The position numbers and the translations under genes were made by a program. Below the pieces are notes generated by a model. That model did not search any database. It saw nothing but the letters and a program-made list of their open reading frames with translations, and was not told the DNA's origin. A stretch of DNA of 64,000 nucleotides from Rhynchopus sp. YZ270_cl-10 (taxonomy: Eukaryota; Euglenozoa; Diplonemea; Diplonemida; Diplonemidae): the NCBI GenBank assembly GCA_964035575.1, contig OZ037902.1, positions 806,001 to 870,000 on the forward strand. Direction: 5' to 3'. Shown piece by piece: positions 1-12,041 of the stretch (position 1 is the stretch's first letter; every line of letters starts with the position of its first letter).

Positions 1-145
1 GTGGCGTGTCCTCTCTCACGTATGCGTCGTATGTCCGAGCGAGATCTCATCACACACATTCACGCACCACCTCTTCCCAACCACCCACCACCCTCACCAC
101 CCACCTTCAGAACCACCCCACCCCCATCTCGCTCCATCTGCAAAG

Positions 146-1237
146 ATGAACCCACAGACGCGGTCTGAGGCGGAGCGCATCCTGGCTGCAGTGGATGATT
201 TGTTGGAGGACCTTTCGGTTATTTCGCATTTTCCGCAGAGTTTTTCGCAGTTTGCGAAGGAGGATTTGGCAGCACTTGGACAGCAGACGACACATCTCCT
301 GTCCATCCACTACGACGTCGAGCGGAAGTACGAACACAACCCCCTCGAAGCCGACGCCGCAACCGCCGTGAACACCTCCATCTCCGCCCTCCTCACGACC
401 CTCCGGCAGCAGGGCTACAACCGCAGCCTCGCACCATGCACTGCCGCCTCCGACCCTGTCCTCCGCTTCAAGAAGGTCATCGTCACCCTGCGCGGCCTGA
501 TGCACTCCAACTTCTCCACCACAGTCGAAGAGGACGACCAAAAGCTTCAAATCCTCCGCGATACTGTCTCCAGAGAACAGCACGCAAGCGCCGACGTAAA
601 GGCACTCAACAGAGAGTTCCTCACCGAACGCAAGCTGCGTCAAACCGAAGTCCACAAAAAGGACCAAGCCATCCACAAGCTCATGGACGAGCTAGAAGAG
701 GTGCACAGAAAGGCTGCAGAAGACATTGCCGACTACGACAGAACTGCAGCAGAGAAGCAACTCCTCGAAGAACAGCAGGCTGCACAGGATGAAACCGACC
801 TTGAGTCTAAGGTCGCAGCCTTGGAAAGCCAGCTGTTACGTTTGAAGGAAGCAAACCAAAGGGACGAAGGTGTTCTTCGTGCAGAGCGTAAAAAGAAGGA
901 AAACAATCTTTCCACTATTATCGGCGATTACGACCGTGAAATGACCCAAAAGGCAGGAGAAAAGGACAAACTACAGCGTGAATACGAAGAGGACTCCCTA
1001 CTCCTCGCAAAGGCTGAAGAAGAAGTCAAACGTTACGAAGAAGAAAACGCAAAGTGGTTAGAAGAAGACCAAATCAAGCTCGAACGCATGAAGCACAAAG
1101 CAATCATCAAAGCAAAGCTTGAAACCTCTACAAAAATCGTTCAAGCAATGTGGCGTGGATTCGCAGAACGCAACAACCTCAAAAAGAAGGCCAAAAAGGG
1201 CAAAGGCGGCTCCAAAGGCAAAGGCAAAACCAAATAA
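146..1237 (+). CDS. DRC10 (IQCD)-like coiled-coil IQ-motif protein
   Basis: A single open frame of 363 residues with no visible intron. Residues 1-60 include an AERILAAVDDLLEDL segment that resembles the N-terminus of DRC10/IQCD, a subunit of the nexin-dynein regulatory complex of motile cilia. From about residue 140 to 320 the protein is almost all charged heptad-like coiled coil. Near the C-terminus is one IQ-type calmodulin-binding motif (VQAMWRGFAER), followed by a lysine/glycine tail (KKKAKKGKGGSKGKGK). Coiled coil plus terminal IQ plus Lys-rich tail is shared by DRC9 (IQCG) and DRC10. I favour DRC10 from the N-terminal segment, but DRC9 remains possible. If correct, the organism builds 9+2 flagella. 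The ATG at 146 follows a pyrimidine-rich leader and is the first in frame. The stop is TAA. Confidence 0.6.
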   Translation: MNPQTRSEAERILAAVDDLLEDLSVISHFPQSFSQFAKEDLAALGQQTTHLLSIHYDVERKYEHNPLEADAATAVNTSISALLTTLRQQGYNRSLAPCTAASDPVLRFKKVIVTLRGLMHSNFSTTVEEDDQKLQILRDTVSREQHASADVKALNREFLTERKLRQTEVHKKDQAIHKLMDELEEVHRKAAEDIADYDRTAAEKQLLEEQQAAQDETDLESKVAALESQLLRLKEANQRDEGVLRAERKKKENNLSTIIGDYDREMTQKAGEKDKLQREYEEDSLLLAKAEEEVKRYEEENAKWLEEDQIKLERMKHKAIIKAKLETSTKIVQAMWRGFAERNNLKKKAKKGKGGSKGKGKTK

Positions 1238-1542
1238 TTCTACTTAGATCAGAACCCCTATTTACACCCTCCCCTTCTTTGGCGGTTTAAAATAAAACTT
1301 CTGTTTTATTGCCACCTTTTTTTTTTTGTGTCAAATTAAAGGAATTTTCGTACCACAATTAAAAAACGATTTTTTTTTAAACTACTTTACACTTTCCCTA
1401 TCATTTTATCCCAAACCCCCCCAATACACACCTAGGGAATTCTTTTACACAATCAACACAGAACTCCCCCACACCAAAAGCCCCTCTCTTTTAACCTACC
1501 TTATTCTTGGTGCTCCTAGGGGAGGTCCCACACGGAGGCTAA
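1238..1542. other. Intergenic, no gene seen
   Basis: The stretch is A/T-rich with T homopolymers, consistent with the 3' UTR of the upstream gene and the leader of the transporter gene. I see no RNA gene or repeat. Confidence 0.5.
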
Positions 1543-4401
1543 ATGAGTGATATAGAAAAAGCGGATTATGACCTTCACGTTGCTGAAGAGCTGTCTGAGC
1601 ATACCCCTGCAGCGGAAGGGCCAGAGCCGCTTCCAAACCTTGCTTCTGTAGTGGACTCGAATATGGTGTCTTTGCCTTGCGGAAGCCCTACTAGCGTAGA
1701 CAACGCAGTGGAGCTGGACACCGCGGTGCTGGAGTGGCGTGCACCTGAATTGAAAAGATGGATGGAGTCAGAAGGGTTGACAGCACATCACAAATACTTC
1801 ACCTTCGAAACCGGGTTGGAGCTCCTCGCGTTGACACGCGATGAGGTGGATATAACGTGCTCGCAACAGGATGCATCTGGGTTCACTTCTCTTACCTATA
1901 CAGTCGACCCTGACCTCTTCTGGGCAGCACTCCAACGGTTAAGAATTCTCCGAAGCGTGGAATTCAAAGAAAAATCTCATAATGGCAGTATGAACGATAG
2001 TACCCTGAATATCCTTAACCCCGCATCGCCCCGGCGGGAACGGGAGAACGGATGTGGAATCTGTTTCAAGGTGCTGAAGCATGTCTTCTTGGCGATTGGG
2101 GTGATGCTGTTGATTGCGTCAGTTCAGTCGAATCCGGTACCATGGAATCGGTTGGGGTCGATCTATTTGGAAGACGAAGATAAGGAGAGTGACTTTAGAG
2201 GGGATCTGTTTTCGGCGGAGAACAACCAGCCGTTGTATGTGGCTGTGGCGTCACATCCGTACATATCAACGTTGGTGTTCATGCCTGCACTCATGCTGCC
2301 CGCAGAGGCGGAGGACACCAAACTCAATGGGTCAAGTGCCGATGAAACTGCAACCCTCTTCTCCATAGCCCTCCAGATACAAAAAAACGACACCTGGCGA
2401 GCAACCGGCAGCAGATTCACGATGCGTGCCTTTGAAGGCAAACCCATCTCCGACTCACATAGGTTTAAGGCAGAGGAGGAGGGAGGGGGTATGTTGCTTG
2501 TTGCTAGGGGGAAGCTAAGGGGGCTTTTTTTGTGACTACTTTTATGGTGACTAATCAGAGGCTTAAATTAGGTTCATCTCATAAAGCTTTTTCTCTTTAG
2601 GAGCCGTGCAGAATGATCTATCTTACCATTTTTTTTCTTCTAAAATACCTCCCCGTATATTCATTTAAACTCAAGTGTGAATATTCACTCTCACAACGTT
2701 TCTTTTGAAATATTCAGCTTTTTTTGGCATCAAAAAACTCCTATCACAGCTCCCCTCCGACTCCAAGTAAACATCACCACGGAACTCCCTTCTGTCCCCT
2801 TCAAAATGAGGGTCCGCGCACACCCTAAACTGGTTAAGTACGCTCCGGTATGTACACTACTACTTCCATTACTTTACAATCATTTCCCTTTTTCCCCCTC
2901 TTCTTAGATGCTTGGATTGTTGGTCCTGATTTTGATGTACGTCATGATTATCAGTGAGTGTGTGCCGAAGGTGATTGCGGCAATGGTGGCGAGCTACGCG
3001 GTGATTGGGTTGCACAACTATGTGAATGAGTCCTGCTCGCTGAGAGAGGTGGTGACGTGGATTGACTATGAGACGATTTGCTTGCTTTTTGGGATGATGG
3101 TTATGGTGGGCATTCTCTCTGAGACCGGAGTCTTTGAATGGCTTGCGGTACGTGCATATCGCATTTCCGACGGCGACTCCTGGCGTCTCCTCCTTGTCCT
3201 CTCTGCACTAACAGGCATCATGACAGCCTTTCTGGACAACGTAACGACAATTCTCCTAGTCGCTCCAGTCACCATGAAGCTCTGTGACGTATTAGATCTG
3301 CCTCCCACCCCACTGCTTCTCGCGCAGGTTATATTCTCTAATATCTGCGGTGCGGTAACCCCAATAGGCGACCCACCAAATGTGATCATTGCGAACAACA
3401 AAGAGGTTATCAAATCGGGGGTAACCTTTTTGACGTTTACTGGCAATATGCTTCCGGGGACGGTGCTGGCGTGTGTCGCTGCGGTGTTTTATTTGAAGAG
3501 GGTGTTGCGGCCTACCTTAGTGGAAAGCATTCCTGCAGATGAGAAAATCAAAAAGGAGATGTCTGTGACCAACCGGGCAGTCGATCTGATGGATCCGCAT
3601 ATGATGACAACGAAGGCAGCAGCGTTGCAGAGGGTTGCTGTATTAGAGGCGCAGCTTACCTTATGTCATTCTCCCGAAGCAGATGCAATGGGAGTTGTCA
3701 CCCAAGCACGCCCAGGTCCTGATGAACTGCTAAATCGCTTCCGAATTACAAATAAAGGACTATTTTTGCAGTCGGGGTCGATTCTGACAATCGCCGTAGT
3801 GCTTTTCTTCTTGCATTCGACGTTGCATCTGAAGGTGTCCATCGCGATGCTGTCGTTGATCGGTGCAGTCTCAGTCATCGCAGTGCAGGACCAAATTTCA
3901 ATGCATAAAGTGTTGCAAAAGATTGAATGGGAAACACTGCTGTTCTTCGCAGCCTTGTTTGTGGTGATGCGTGGTTTGGAGGAGTTGGGGCTGATCAATG
4001 AGATTGCAGAGATGACGGGGACGGTTGTGAAGCATGCGTCGCACGGTGCGAGACCTACTGTGGCGGTGATGTGGGTGTTGCTTGTGTCTGCGTTTGCGTC
4101 TGCCTTTATCGACAACATCCCGTTCACAGCAGCAATGGTCCCGGTCATCGTTCAGCTCGCAGCAGACCCAGAGATAGGCGTCCCATTAAAACCTCTGATC
4201 TTCGCCCTCAGCTTCGGAACCTGCTTTGGAGGGAACGGAACTGTGATAGGCGCAAGTGCAAACGTAGTCGCAGTAGGCCTAGCCGCGCAACAAGGCCACA
4301 AAATCTCCTTCTGGTCCTTCTTCAAGCTTGGCATGCCAGCAACTATCATCACAGTGCTAGTAGCGGGGCTGTACATGGCGATATTGGTTCAGTTTTACTG
4401 A
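1543..4401 (+). CDS. OCA2/P-protein-like ion transporter with N-terminal SAM domain
   Basis: I model three exons: 1543-2488, 2750-2847 and 2908-4401. Both introns begin GTATGT and end CAG or TAG, and the phases join cleanly (G+CT, then phase 0), giving 845 residues; human OCA2 has 838. Residues about 62-140 look like a SAM domain (a tryptophan-led helix, LLALTRDEVD, then LQRLRILRS). A membrane span follows at about 175-194, then an extramembrane loop, then the multi-span body. Diagnostic P-protein motifs are VTWIDYETICLLFGMM, AFLDNVTTILL, AVTPIGDPPNVII, VEWETLLFFAALFV-like, IDNIPFTAAMVPV and GGNGTVIGASANVV. These are the paired helical hairpins of the ArsB/NhaD (IT) superfamily. In animals OCA2 controls melanosome pH and chloride. 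Here the substrate is unknown, with anion or Na+/H+ exchange possible. A SAM fusion is not typical of OCA2. Confidence 0.85.
2544..2600 (+). repeat. Hairpin-type dispersed repeat inside an intron
   Basis: Inside the first intron of the transporter gene lies GGTGACTAATCAGAGGCTTA, followed by GGTTCATCTCATAAAGC. It matches, with changes, the dispersed unit seen best at about 40460, 48340 and 58738 (GACTAAGC, loop, GCTTAG, then TTCATCTTA). This copy is decayed and its stem is weak. Confidence 0.45.
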
Positions 4402-7400
4402 AATTATTTGATTGGTTTAAGAAATGGGGTGTTTTTGCAGTATATTTTGAGTGTCTGCGGTCCATAGGGCAATTTGCTCATCTTTTTTTCTGACTTCCCA
4501 ATTTTTTTTGTTCAATTCCTATTGACAAAGAAGCATCCTTTTTGTTGTATCCCAGAGGCGTTATGCACTGTTTTTGTTTTACTCCTGCGCACTGCCCGGA
4601 TTTTACGAAACGATTTTTTTCTTAACTTCACATTTTTCCTTCCTGCAGAAGAATTTTATAATTCTTGTTACAGGGTCAGAGATACCAGCATATTTGCTCT
4701 TCGTTTTTTATTTTATTTTATTTTTATTCTTCTTTCCAGTGCCTACGCTGGTGTCTGGGGAGGTCTTTTGCACTTTTCAACTTCTTTTTTGTTTATTTAT
4801 GTCGGGTTTGCTATCCTTTTTAGGAATTGTGTAAAATTATTGGCAGGTGACTGAGCACAAAAGGACAAAATTCTCTCTTTGCAGTGCCTCCGTCCGCTGA
4901 TGTACAGTAAGGTGTTTGCACTTTCAACTTCTCTCTCTCTCTCTTTCATACGTTTATCATTGCAACATGTCTGCCTCTCGATGGAGGCTCAATTTAATAC
5001 ACCGAATGCTTTTCTGATTATGTACCTTTGTCCTGCATACAAGCTCCCTCACGGTAATCGTGTGCATGCCAACGAAAGATGAAGTGCTCTCTCTGGGGGA
5101 TTCGATAACCCGCGGAGAACCAAATGCAGTGCCCCTGCCTCTGTCCGGATGAACGGAGAGGCGTTTGCACTTTGAACTTCTCTTTTTTTGTTGTTTTCTC
5201 TCTTGAAGGTACACTGTCACGAGAGGGCTGTGTCCTTCAACACACATTTTATTTCCCATTGATGCGTCCGCAGGGGCGGCCTACCAGTTTCACTTTGTTG
5301 ACCAAAGTGAGTGTGCACCAGGCTAGGTTTCTTCTAACAAACCTCCCCCTTTTTTTGAGATACATTGAAACGTGCACTAAACATTCGTCTGCGAAGCTTC
5401 TCTTTCCCCTATTTTATTTTATGTTATTTTGAAGAAATTCTTGTTATGTGAGCTCTGTGAGACCTTGTTCACATTCTCCCAGATGATAGGTGCATTCCAA
5501 TGTCTGTAGAGACATCTGCACCTACCTGTACTATTTGTTTGGGTGGCATCACAGAGAGGCTGAGGGGTTCATCTTAAACGAAGCTTTACGAAAGAAAAAA
5601 AATTGTTCATCGTTTTGTGTTTTTTTTAGTGTTGCGTCCTCTGGTATCCGGTGCATTGTTTGCGTAAAAAAAAAAACTTGGCATTGATCCAGGTTGGGTT
5701 GGTGGGGGTGGAAGGGAAACGCTCTTTAGATATCCTAACACATCAGCAAAAAAAACGACACATAAATAAACCGAACGAGTTCAAAAAAAAAGCTACCACC
5801 TCCCCACACATTTTGCTTACTCTTCATCACTCCCATCCCTCCCCAACCCCCCCTGCATCACATTACCAGAGACATTTTACACTCATTTCTATTTTCAGCC
5901 CCTCTTTTATTTCTGATTCATTTTGAGTTCTGAGGGGGGATTCTTTTTGCGTTCTCTGCGGCACCCAAAAAAATGCTGCTTTTTTGCATTCAATGGCAGG
6001 ACTGATATGTTTTGAAGGGTTTTGCATTGCATGCTCAGAAGAGGCCTTTGAGGGGAGTGCTTACGTCGTGTCAAATACGAAGAGGAGAGAAGAGACGAGA
6101 CGAGACGTGAGGAGGAGATGGAACACAACATAACAAGCAAAGGGGGGGGTGTACGAAACGCGTAGATGACCACTTTTTTTCTTTGAGCGTTCCTTTTGGC
6201 TGAGAGGGAGAGGAGGGTGACGTCTTCGTTTGGCAGGGAGTGCTTATTTGAGGCCTTGTGGAGTGTTTTATTGAGGGGTTGTGAACGAAAAGATTGTACG
6301 TAGAATCTGATATACCGAAGAAGCTGATACCAAGGGGGACGTTTGATGAAACCGGCACAAAAAAACTGATGCACGAAAAATCCGTTCTTCACCAAAAAAA
6401 AAGCGCTGTCGTTATTCTGCTGTTATTCAACATCTTTCATTGAGAGAGGAGGGGAGAAACTATCGCGATGCTGGGGGTTGCCAACAAACCGAGTGGTTTT
6501 ATATCGCTCCAACGAGGAGAGAGCTGTTTTTTTTATATACTTCTGGAACAATCTTTGCCAAAATGCGTCCTTTTTTGTGTTGCGATTATATCGCAGGCAG
6601 GAGCGGTGCTAGGGCAAAGACTTCACTTGACTTGGGAGGGGTCGCTGTTATCTACTAACACGCGAACGGGATCAGAGTTGTTTGGGCTGGGACGTGATTG
6701 TGCACACTTTTTGTCTGAAACGAGGATGGGGGTGGTAGTGCAAAGCGTTGGCGTGTTGGCTCCATCACTGCGTACCGTGCGTTACCTATGTACAGTGCGA
6801 TGTGGTGTCAAAGCTTGTCGATGCTCGAAGGGGTAAGACCATGCATCCTTTGTCGTCTCTGTTGCCCAAGGGATGAGATTATGACATCTGCACCGTATTC
6901 ACTGCCTATCATCTATCACGGTATTGCATAGGACCCTCCAGTTGTCTTATTCGCTGCAGGGTTTCGATTGCATCACAATCTTCGGATTTGAGGCAATAAA
7001 AATGCATGGAGAGAGATGCAAAAAATGGAAAAAAATAAAAAAGTAAAAAAAAATAAAATCATCCAATTTCGAGGTTTGCTGAACATGCGACCCCCGCGCG
7101 ACACAGAGGACGGTTGTTTTCTTCTGCAGGGGTGTGTGTGTGTATGTGTTGTGGGTTGTTTAGAAACCTTCTCAGCCTCCCGATTGCTGATATCCGTCTG
7201 TGTGCGTGCAGAACAGAGACCGCAAAACCCCCCGAACCCTTCTACCAACCGGAGGACGTGACCACACCACCACATCCGACCCCCCAATCGTTTCCCCCAT
7301 GCGCTCCGCACCTCCGGTGATACAATAGGCTTGGACCCTGACCTTCGTTGCCCTGACCCTGACCCCCGACCTTGTGTGTGATGCCTTACACCTGGTGTGG

Positions 7401-7859
7401 TGATGGATCGCCTCAAGGCATGCAGAAAAAATGAGAGATGCAAAAACAAACACCCCGCGTGTATGTCTCTCTCCCCTATTGGGGGTTTCTACTTTTGTGT
7501 ACACTTTTTTTGAGTTGAGGACCTTCAGTCAACATCAATTAAGTACAATAGCCTTCGGGTGACATTGTGTACAGACAGTACCTGAGAGTAGGTGATTGTC
7601 GATACAAAAGAGAAAAGAAATCCGCCCTTGGGTGGGATAGCATAGGGGTGCAGCAAGGCAGGGTCCACTTATTGTAATCGAGGGCTGTTCGGGAGAAAGG
7701 GGTGTGTGGCGATGGTGACCATGTCCTCTCTACCTTTCCCCCGTCGTTTGGGAGTCTTTTTTGGTTGCGAGACCAAGGGGACCTCAAACAACAAAAACAA
7801 ACAACAACACAAAAAAAACCCCAGAGTTAAGACAACCTAGTGCACCAGTAGCAGACACG
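4402..7859. other. 3.4-kb intergenic region with repeats
   Basis: No convincing gene. Open frames here are T-rich, lack recognisable domains and read through homopolymers. The recognisable content is a SINE-like tail at about 4866-4945, a fuller SINE-like copy at 5030-5190, and a hairpin repeat at about 5203-5235 that follows it (GTACACTGTC, ACGAGAG, GGCTGTGT). From about 5700 to 7850 I see only low-complexity runs and no family I recognise. Confidence 0.5.
5030..5190 (+). repeat. tRNA-derived SINE-like repeat
   Basis: The unit runs from TCCTGCATACAAGCTCCCTC through GTGTGCATGCCAACGA, GAAGTGCTCTCT and a B-box-like GGATTCGATAACCCGCGG, to GTGCCCCTGCCTCTGTCCG, GATGAACGGAGAGGCG and TTTGCACTTTGAACTTCTC. 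Its near relative lies on the minus strand at 45856-45972, and 3' parts recur at about 58129-58230, 48420-48485, 25470-25560, 4866-4945, 40960-41000 and 62012-62058. The B-box-like GGTTCGATAACC is what suggests a tRNA head. I could not find a clean A box. Confidence 0.55.
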
Positions 7860-10800
7860 ATGGACAAGTCGCTTGACCAGCTCATTTCGGAGAAGAAGGC
7901 GTCCGGAGGAGGCAAGGGACGTAAGGGAGGAAAGGGAGGAAAGGGCAGCAAGGGTAACAAGGGGGACAAGCCACAGAAGGGAGGCAGAGGTGGTGGTGTT
8001 GTGGCTGCAGGGCGTGCTGTATGCATCATCCCTTCCCCCCCTCTCCCACCCTCTCACCCAAAGCAATACAGAGAGAACCAGCCAATTTTTCAACATACAA
8101 ACGATCTTTCGATCCCCCTCTCCCACCCTCTCACCACACCTTCGGGGTGTTTTCGCTGTCAAATTTGTCTCTATATTTTAATTATTTCATAAGCATTTGA
8201 TTGCTTTCATTCATCTTTCGACCAAACCCACACAGGCCGGTGCAGGACGCGACTCCGCACAAAAGTTCGGCGGCAGACAGGCAGGCGGAGGTAAGGGAGC
8301 ACGCGCCCAGCCCTACCAGGAGAAGGTCCAGAGGGTATGGCCACCACTGCGACGTCATTCATCCACACAATACCACAACTGCAGGGACGTGGTGGGGGTG
8401 GCGGCCGGTCCAACACTATTATTGAGCGCTCTGTTGTGAACTCTGCGCGTGCACCTGTGAAGCGCACACGCGTCTTCGTCACTGGCCTGCCATTTGACTG
8501 GGAGCAGCATGACATTCTGGTATGACACCGCCCCACATAATAAAAACATACACGACCACACCACTACACCCAAACCACCCCACAGCGTGTGATGGAGACC
8601 ACCGGAGAGGTCGAGAACCTCACCATCTACTGGGACGCCCAGGGTCGTGCCACCGGAAACGCCCTTGTCACATACAAGTCAGAGCGTGGCGCGAAGGAGG
8701 CTGTCCACGAGCTGGACGGTGCCAAGCTGGGTATGGCATATTTCAATTCTTTTACTGAAAGGATATTACATCCTCTTCAAACCCCCTTTGTTGTGTCACT
8801 ATTGAAAAATGACAAACTGGCTTCAACATTAGTACAATATTTTAACAACCCACCTATCCACAGGCAACAGCGAGATCACAGTCACAACAGCAAAAGAAGG
8901 TCAGGGCGAACAACCTGCGAGGAACGGAGGAGGAGGAGGTGGAGGAGGAGGCAAGGCAAGAGGAGCAGGCAAGGGCTCCAAGGGATCCTCGAAGGGAGCG
9001 TCGAAGGGTGCGAAGGGAGGCAACGGAGGTGGTCGGGGTAACGGCAACGGGGCAAGGACAAAGCAGTTCGGTCGCCAGCAGGGAGGTGGCAGGGGACAGT
9101 CGAAGGCAAAGATTGAGTATGTCTTGTTTACCCCTTCGTTAGGAAGATCATGAGTAGATAAATACGTAATGGCAGACTAAAGCAACACTACAGTCCTACG
9201 ACCAGTGGTCGCGCTAATTATGGGAAAAAATGGGGAAAAAATGGATTTCGGGTACGGAAAAACGTTCCTTGAAAAGGTTAGCTGGGGAGGCCCGGAAACC
9301 CCGTTTTGTGGCATTTCCGGGCCAATCCCGGCTTGTGGTGGGGTATATACGGAAAAATGGACAAAATTTTAGTGACTTAAATTTTCGCAAAATATGAACC
9401 CATACTCGTAAACAAGGGTCATTTTCAGGAAAATTCGGAAAATTCCGAGATTTGGAAGCAATTTTTCTCCTGAAAATCAGTGGGTTTTCAGCCCCAAAAC
9501 ATACCGCGATTGGAATTTCCGGAATCCGTCCGCGCTGTGGTGGGGTCACTTTGCCGAAATGGCCAATTTTTTGGTTTTGGTCAAAATCCATGTGGGTAAA
9601 GAGGGCCAAGGTAAATCCCACAACCAGATTTTCTCTCCCTGATCCTGACGTCTTGAAACATGAAAATGCGCGAAAACACCGGCATTTGCATTTCCGGAAT
9701 CCGTCCGTTCTGTGGTGGGGTCAATTTGCCGAAATGGACAAGTTCTTGGTTTTGGTCAAAACCCGTCAGTGTAAGGTAAAGGGGGCAAGTGTTTGCCTGT
9801 AGAAACTGGAAGGGAACAGGCAGCGCCGCAGGCGCACGGTAACCAACTTTTTTTTTTTTTCTCTTTTTTTTTTTTTCTCCTCTTTCTTTTGACTTTCCGA
9901 GCCAATTGCGTTCCACGGCGGGGTCACATGTATATGCAAGTCCACTATGTGGTGGTCTTACTCAACAATATTAGAACTTCTGGTTTCTTAATGAAATCCC
10001 CGTACTGCAAAAAAAAAAACGTTCCTACCAAAACCCCCAAAAATCCCGGGATGAGGGATGGACTTTAGCGCGAGCTCTGCCTACGACCAGTGGTCGCGCT
10101 AATTATGGGAAAAAATGGGGAAAAAATGGATTTCGGGTACGGAAAAACGTTCCTTGAAAAGGTTAGCTGGGGAGGCCCGGAAACCCCGTTTTGTGGCATT
10201 TCCGGGCCAATCCCGGCTTGTGGTGGGGTATATACGGAAAAATGGACAAAATTTTAGTGACTTAAATTTTCGCAAAATATGAACCCATACTCGTAAACAA
10301 GGGTCATTTTCAGGAAAATTCGGAAAATTCCGAGATTTGGAAGCAATTTTTCTCCTGAAAATCAGTGGGTTTTCAGCCCCAAAACATACCGCGATTGGAA
10401 TTTCCGGAATCCGTCCGCGCTGTGGTGGGGTCACTTTGCCGAAATGGCCAATTTTTTGGTTTTGGTCAAAATCCATGTGGGTAAAGAGGGCCAATGTAAA
10501 TCCCACAACCAGATTTTCTCTCCCTGATCCTGACGTCTTGCAACATGAAAATGCGCGAAAACACCGGCATTTGCATTTCCGGAATTCGTCCGTTCTGTGG
10601 TGGGGTCAATTTGCCGAAATGGACAAGTTCTTGGTTTTGGTCAAAACCCGTCAGTGTAAGGTAAAGGGGGCAAGTGTTTGCCTGTAGAAACTGGTAGGGA
10701 ACAGGCAGCGCCGCAGGCGCACGGTACCCAACTTTTTTTTTTTTTTTTTCCTTTTCTTTTTTCTCCTCTTTCTTTTGACTTTCCGAGCCAATTGCGTTCC

Positions 10801-11086
10801 ACGGCGGGGTCACATGTATATGCAAGTCCACTATGTGGTGGTCTTACTCAACAATATTAGAACTTCTGGTTTCTTAATGAAATCCCCGTACTGCAAAAAA
10901 AAAACGTTCCTACCAAAACCCCCAAAAATCCCGGGATGAGGGATGGACTTTAGCGCGAGCTCTGCCTACGACTCTGGGGTTTTTTTTTTATTTTTTCAAA
11001 GAAATAAAACTCTCCTTTTTTTTAACAGGAAGAAGCAGCTCTCGACAGCACAGCTGGACCAGCAGCTCACCACCTTCTTCGCATGA
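7860..11086 (+). CDS. ALYREF: ALYREF/THO4-type mRNA export adaptor
   Basis: I model six exons: 7860-8018, 8236-8334, 8385-8519, 8586-8730, 8864-9116 and 11029-11086. All five donors are GTATG, acceptors are CAG, and phases agree throughout. The N-terminus MDKSLDQLISEKK matches the UAP56-binding motif of REF proteins. RG/KG-rich spacers follow, then an RRM with RNP2 VFVTGLP and RNP1 GNALVTY, then a second glycine/lysine-rich region. The end, QLSTAQLDQQLTTFFA, matches the second UAP56-binding box. ALYREF links UAP56/TREX to spliced mRNA for nuclear export. The fifth intron is 1912 nt, against 50-217 nt for the others, because two MITEs (9203-10964) sit in it. Without them it would be about 140 nt, so the insertions are probably spliced out and harmless. 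Stop TGA. Confidence 0.9.
9203..10079 (+). mobile_element. hAT-type MITE, copy 1 (877 bp)
   Basis: The element begins CAGTGGTCGCGCTAA and ends with the reverse complement of CAGAGCTCGCGCTAA, so the terminal inverted repeats match at CAG, G and TCGCGCTAA. It is preceded and followed by the same 8 bp, CCTACGAC (9195-9202 and 10080-10087). An 8-bp duplication and a CAG-type TIR are hallmarks of hAT transposons. No transposase is encoded. Inside are about three degenerate subrepeats of the form TTCCGGAATCCGTCCG, TGTGGTGGGGTC, GCCGAAATGG, TTGGTTTTGGTCAAAA, and a T-rich tract near the right end. Confidence 0.85.
10088..10964 (+). mobile_element. hAT-type MITE, copy 2 (877 bp)
   Basis: A nearly identical second copy in the same orientation, starting straight after the shared CCTACGAC and followed by a third CCTACGAC at 10965-10972. 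Differences from copy 1 are a few point changes and homopolymer lengths, mainly in the T tract. The arrangement TSD-MITE-TSD-MITE-TSD suggests one insertion followed by unequal exchange between the duplicated 8-mers, or a second insertion into the same site. Confidence 0.85.
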
Positions 11087-12041
11087 TCCCGCTGTAAAGG
11101 AAAAAAAGCCTCTCAGTCAGGGGCTTATATTTGTTAAAAAATATTGCTGTTTATAGGCATGAGAACTCTTAAAAAAAATAACAAACGTCATCACGCTAAG
11201 GTCGTGACCGTACGTTGTCACATCCATTTAAAAAGGGTAAAAACAAATTCATCGAAAGGTCTGTGGCAACACCACTTCCAGATTTTATATTTTTCCGAAA
11301 ATAATAGAAAGAAGACTCTCCCAAATATGGGATTCTTCTTTTTGCTCTCTAACCTCACTATTTTTGTGTGTCGTTGCAAAAAATTTAAAAAAAAAGCTTT
11401 CTTCAGGGTCAAGTCTTGTCTCCTACTGCGCCAAGTCCTGGGCTGGACGTTGCATTGCATATGGATGCCTATGTGGCACTTCCTCCTGAAAAGTGACATC
11501 TTTCTGTTGGTGTGTTTATTGTATTGTTTTGCTGTTTTTACCTATTGCTTAAGGGGGGAAACGCAAAGAAAAAACAGACATGGAAACAAAACCAAACATT
11601 TTAAAGTATAGTTAAGGAACAGAAGGGAAAAAGGAGGGAAGTAAGTGAGTCAGGGATCCTCCTCACATGACGGTGAAGTAAGTGACTTGACTTTTTTGGT
11701 TTTGATGCGAGGGAAATGTGCCCAGCCCCCCTTCATCCCTCCTCCACCCGACTTCTTTTTCTTTTAATTGAGGGGAGAGGGGAAAACCCACGTAAATCGA
11801 TACCATTTCTCCCCTTCCTCCCTCCTTTTGCCCCCCATTTATCTTCATCACCTCAATATTTCACACTCAAATAGCCTCAATACACAGAATAACACATTTT
11901 TTCACCCGCTTTTTTCTTTAGGGCATTTAAAAAAACTACCTCAAAAAGAAGAATAACAGTTTGATTGGATTAATGTCTTCCGTTGATGTGATGTGAAATC
12001 AATATTTTGGTTTTTTTTTCTCTTTTTTTCCCTCCAAAACA
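11087..12041. other. Intergenic, no gene seen
   Basis: This is the ALYREF 3' region and the leader of the giant gene. It is A/T-rich with homopolymer runs. Open frames up to 155 codons are low-complexity and domain-free. I recognise no dispersed repeat. Confidence 0.5.

Noticed and set aside
4474-6836. Several frames of 100-160 codons in the 4.4-7.8 kb gap
   Set aside because: They are T-rich or overlap repeats, differ between strands without domains, and lack plausible splice-linked exons.
9214-10506. A 135-codon minus-strand frame and a 116-codon plus-strand frame in every MITE copy
   Set aside because: They recur only because the MITE copies are near-identical. They lie over the internal subrepeats and show no protein domain.
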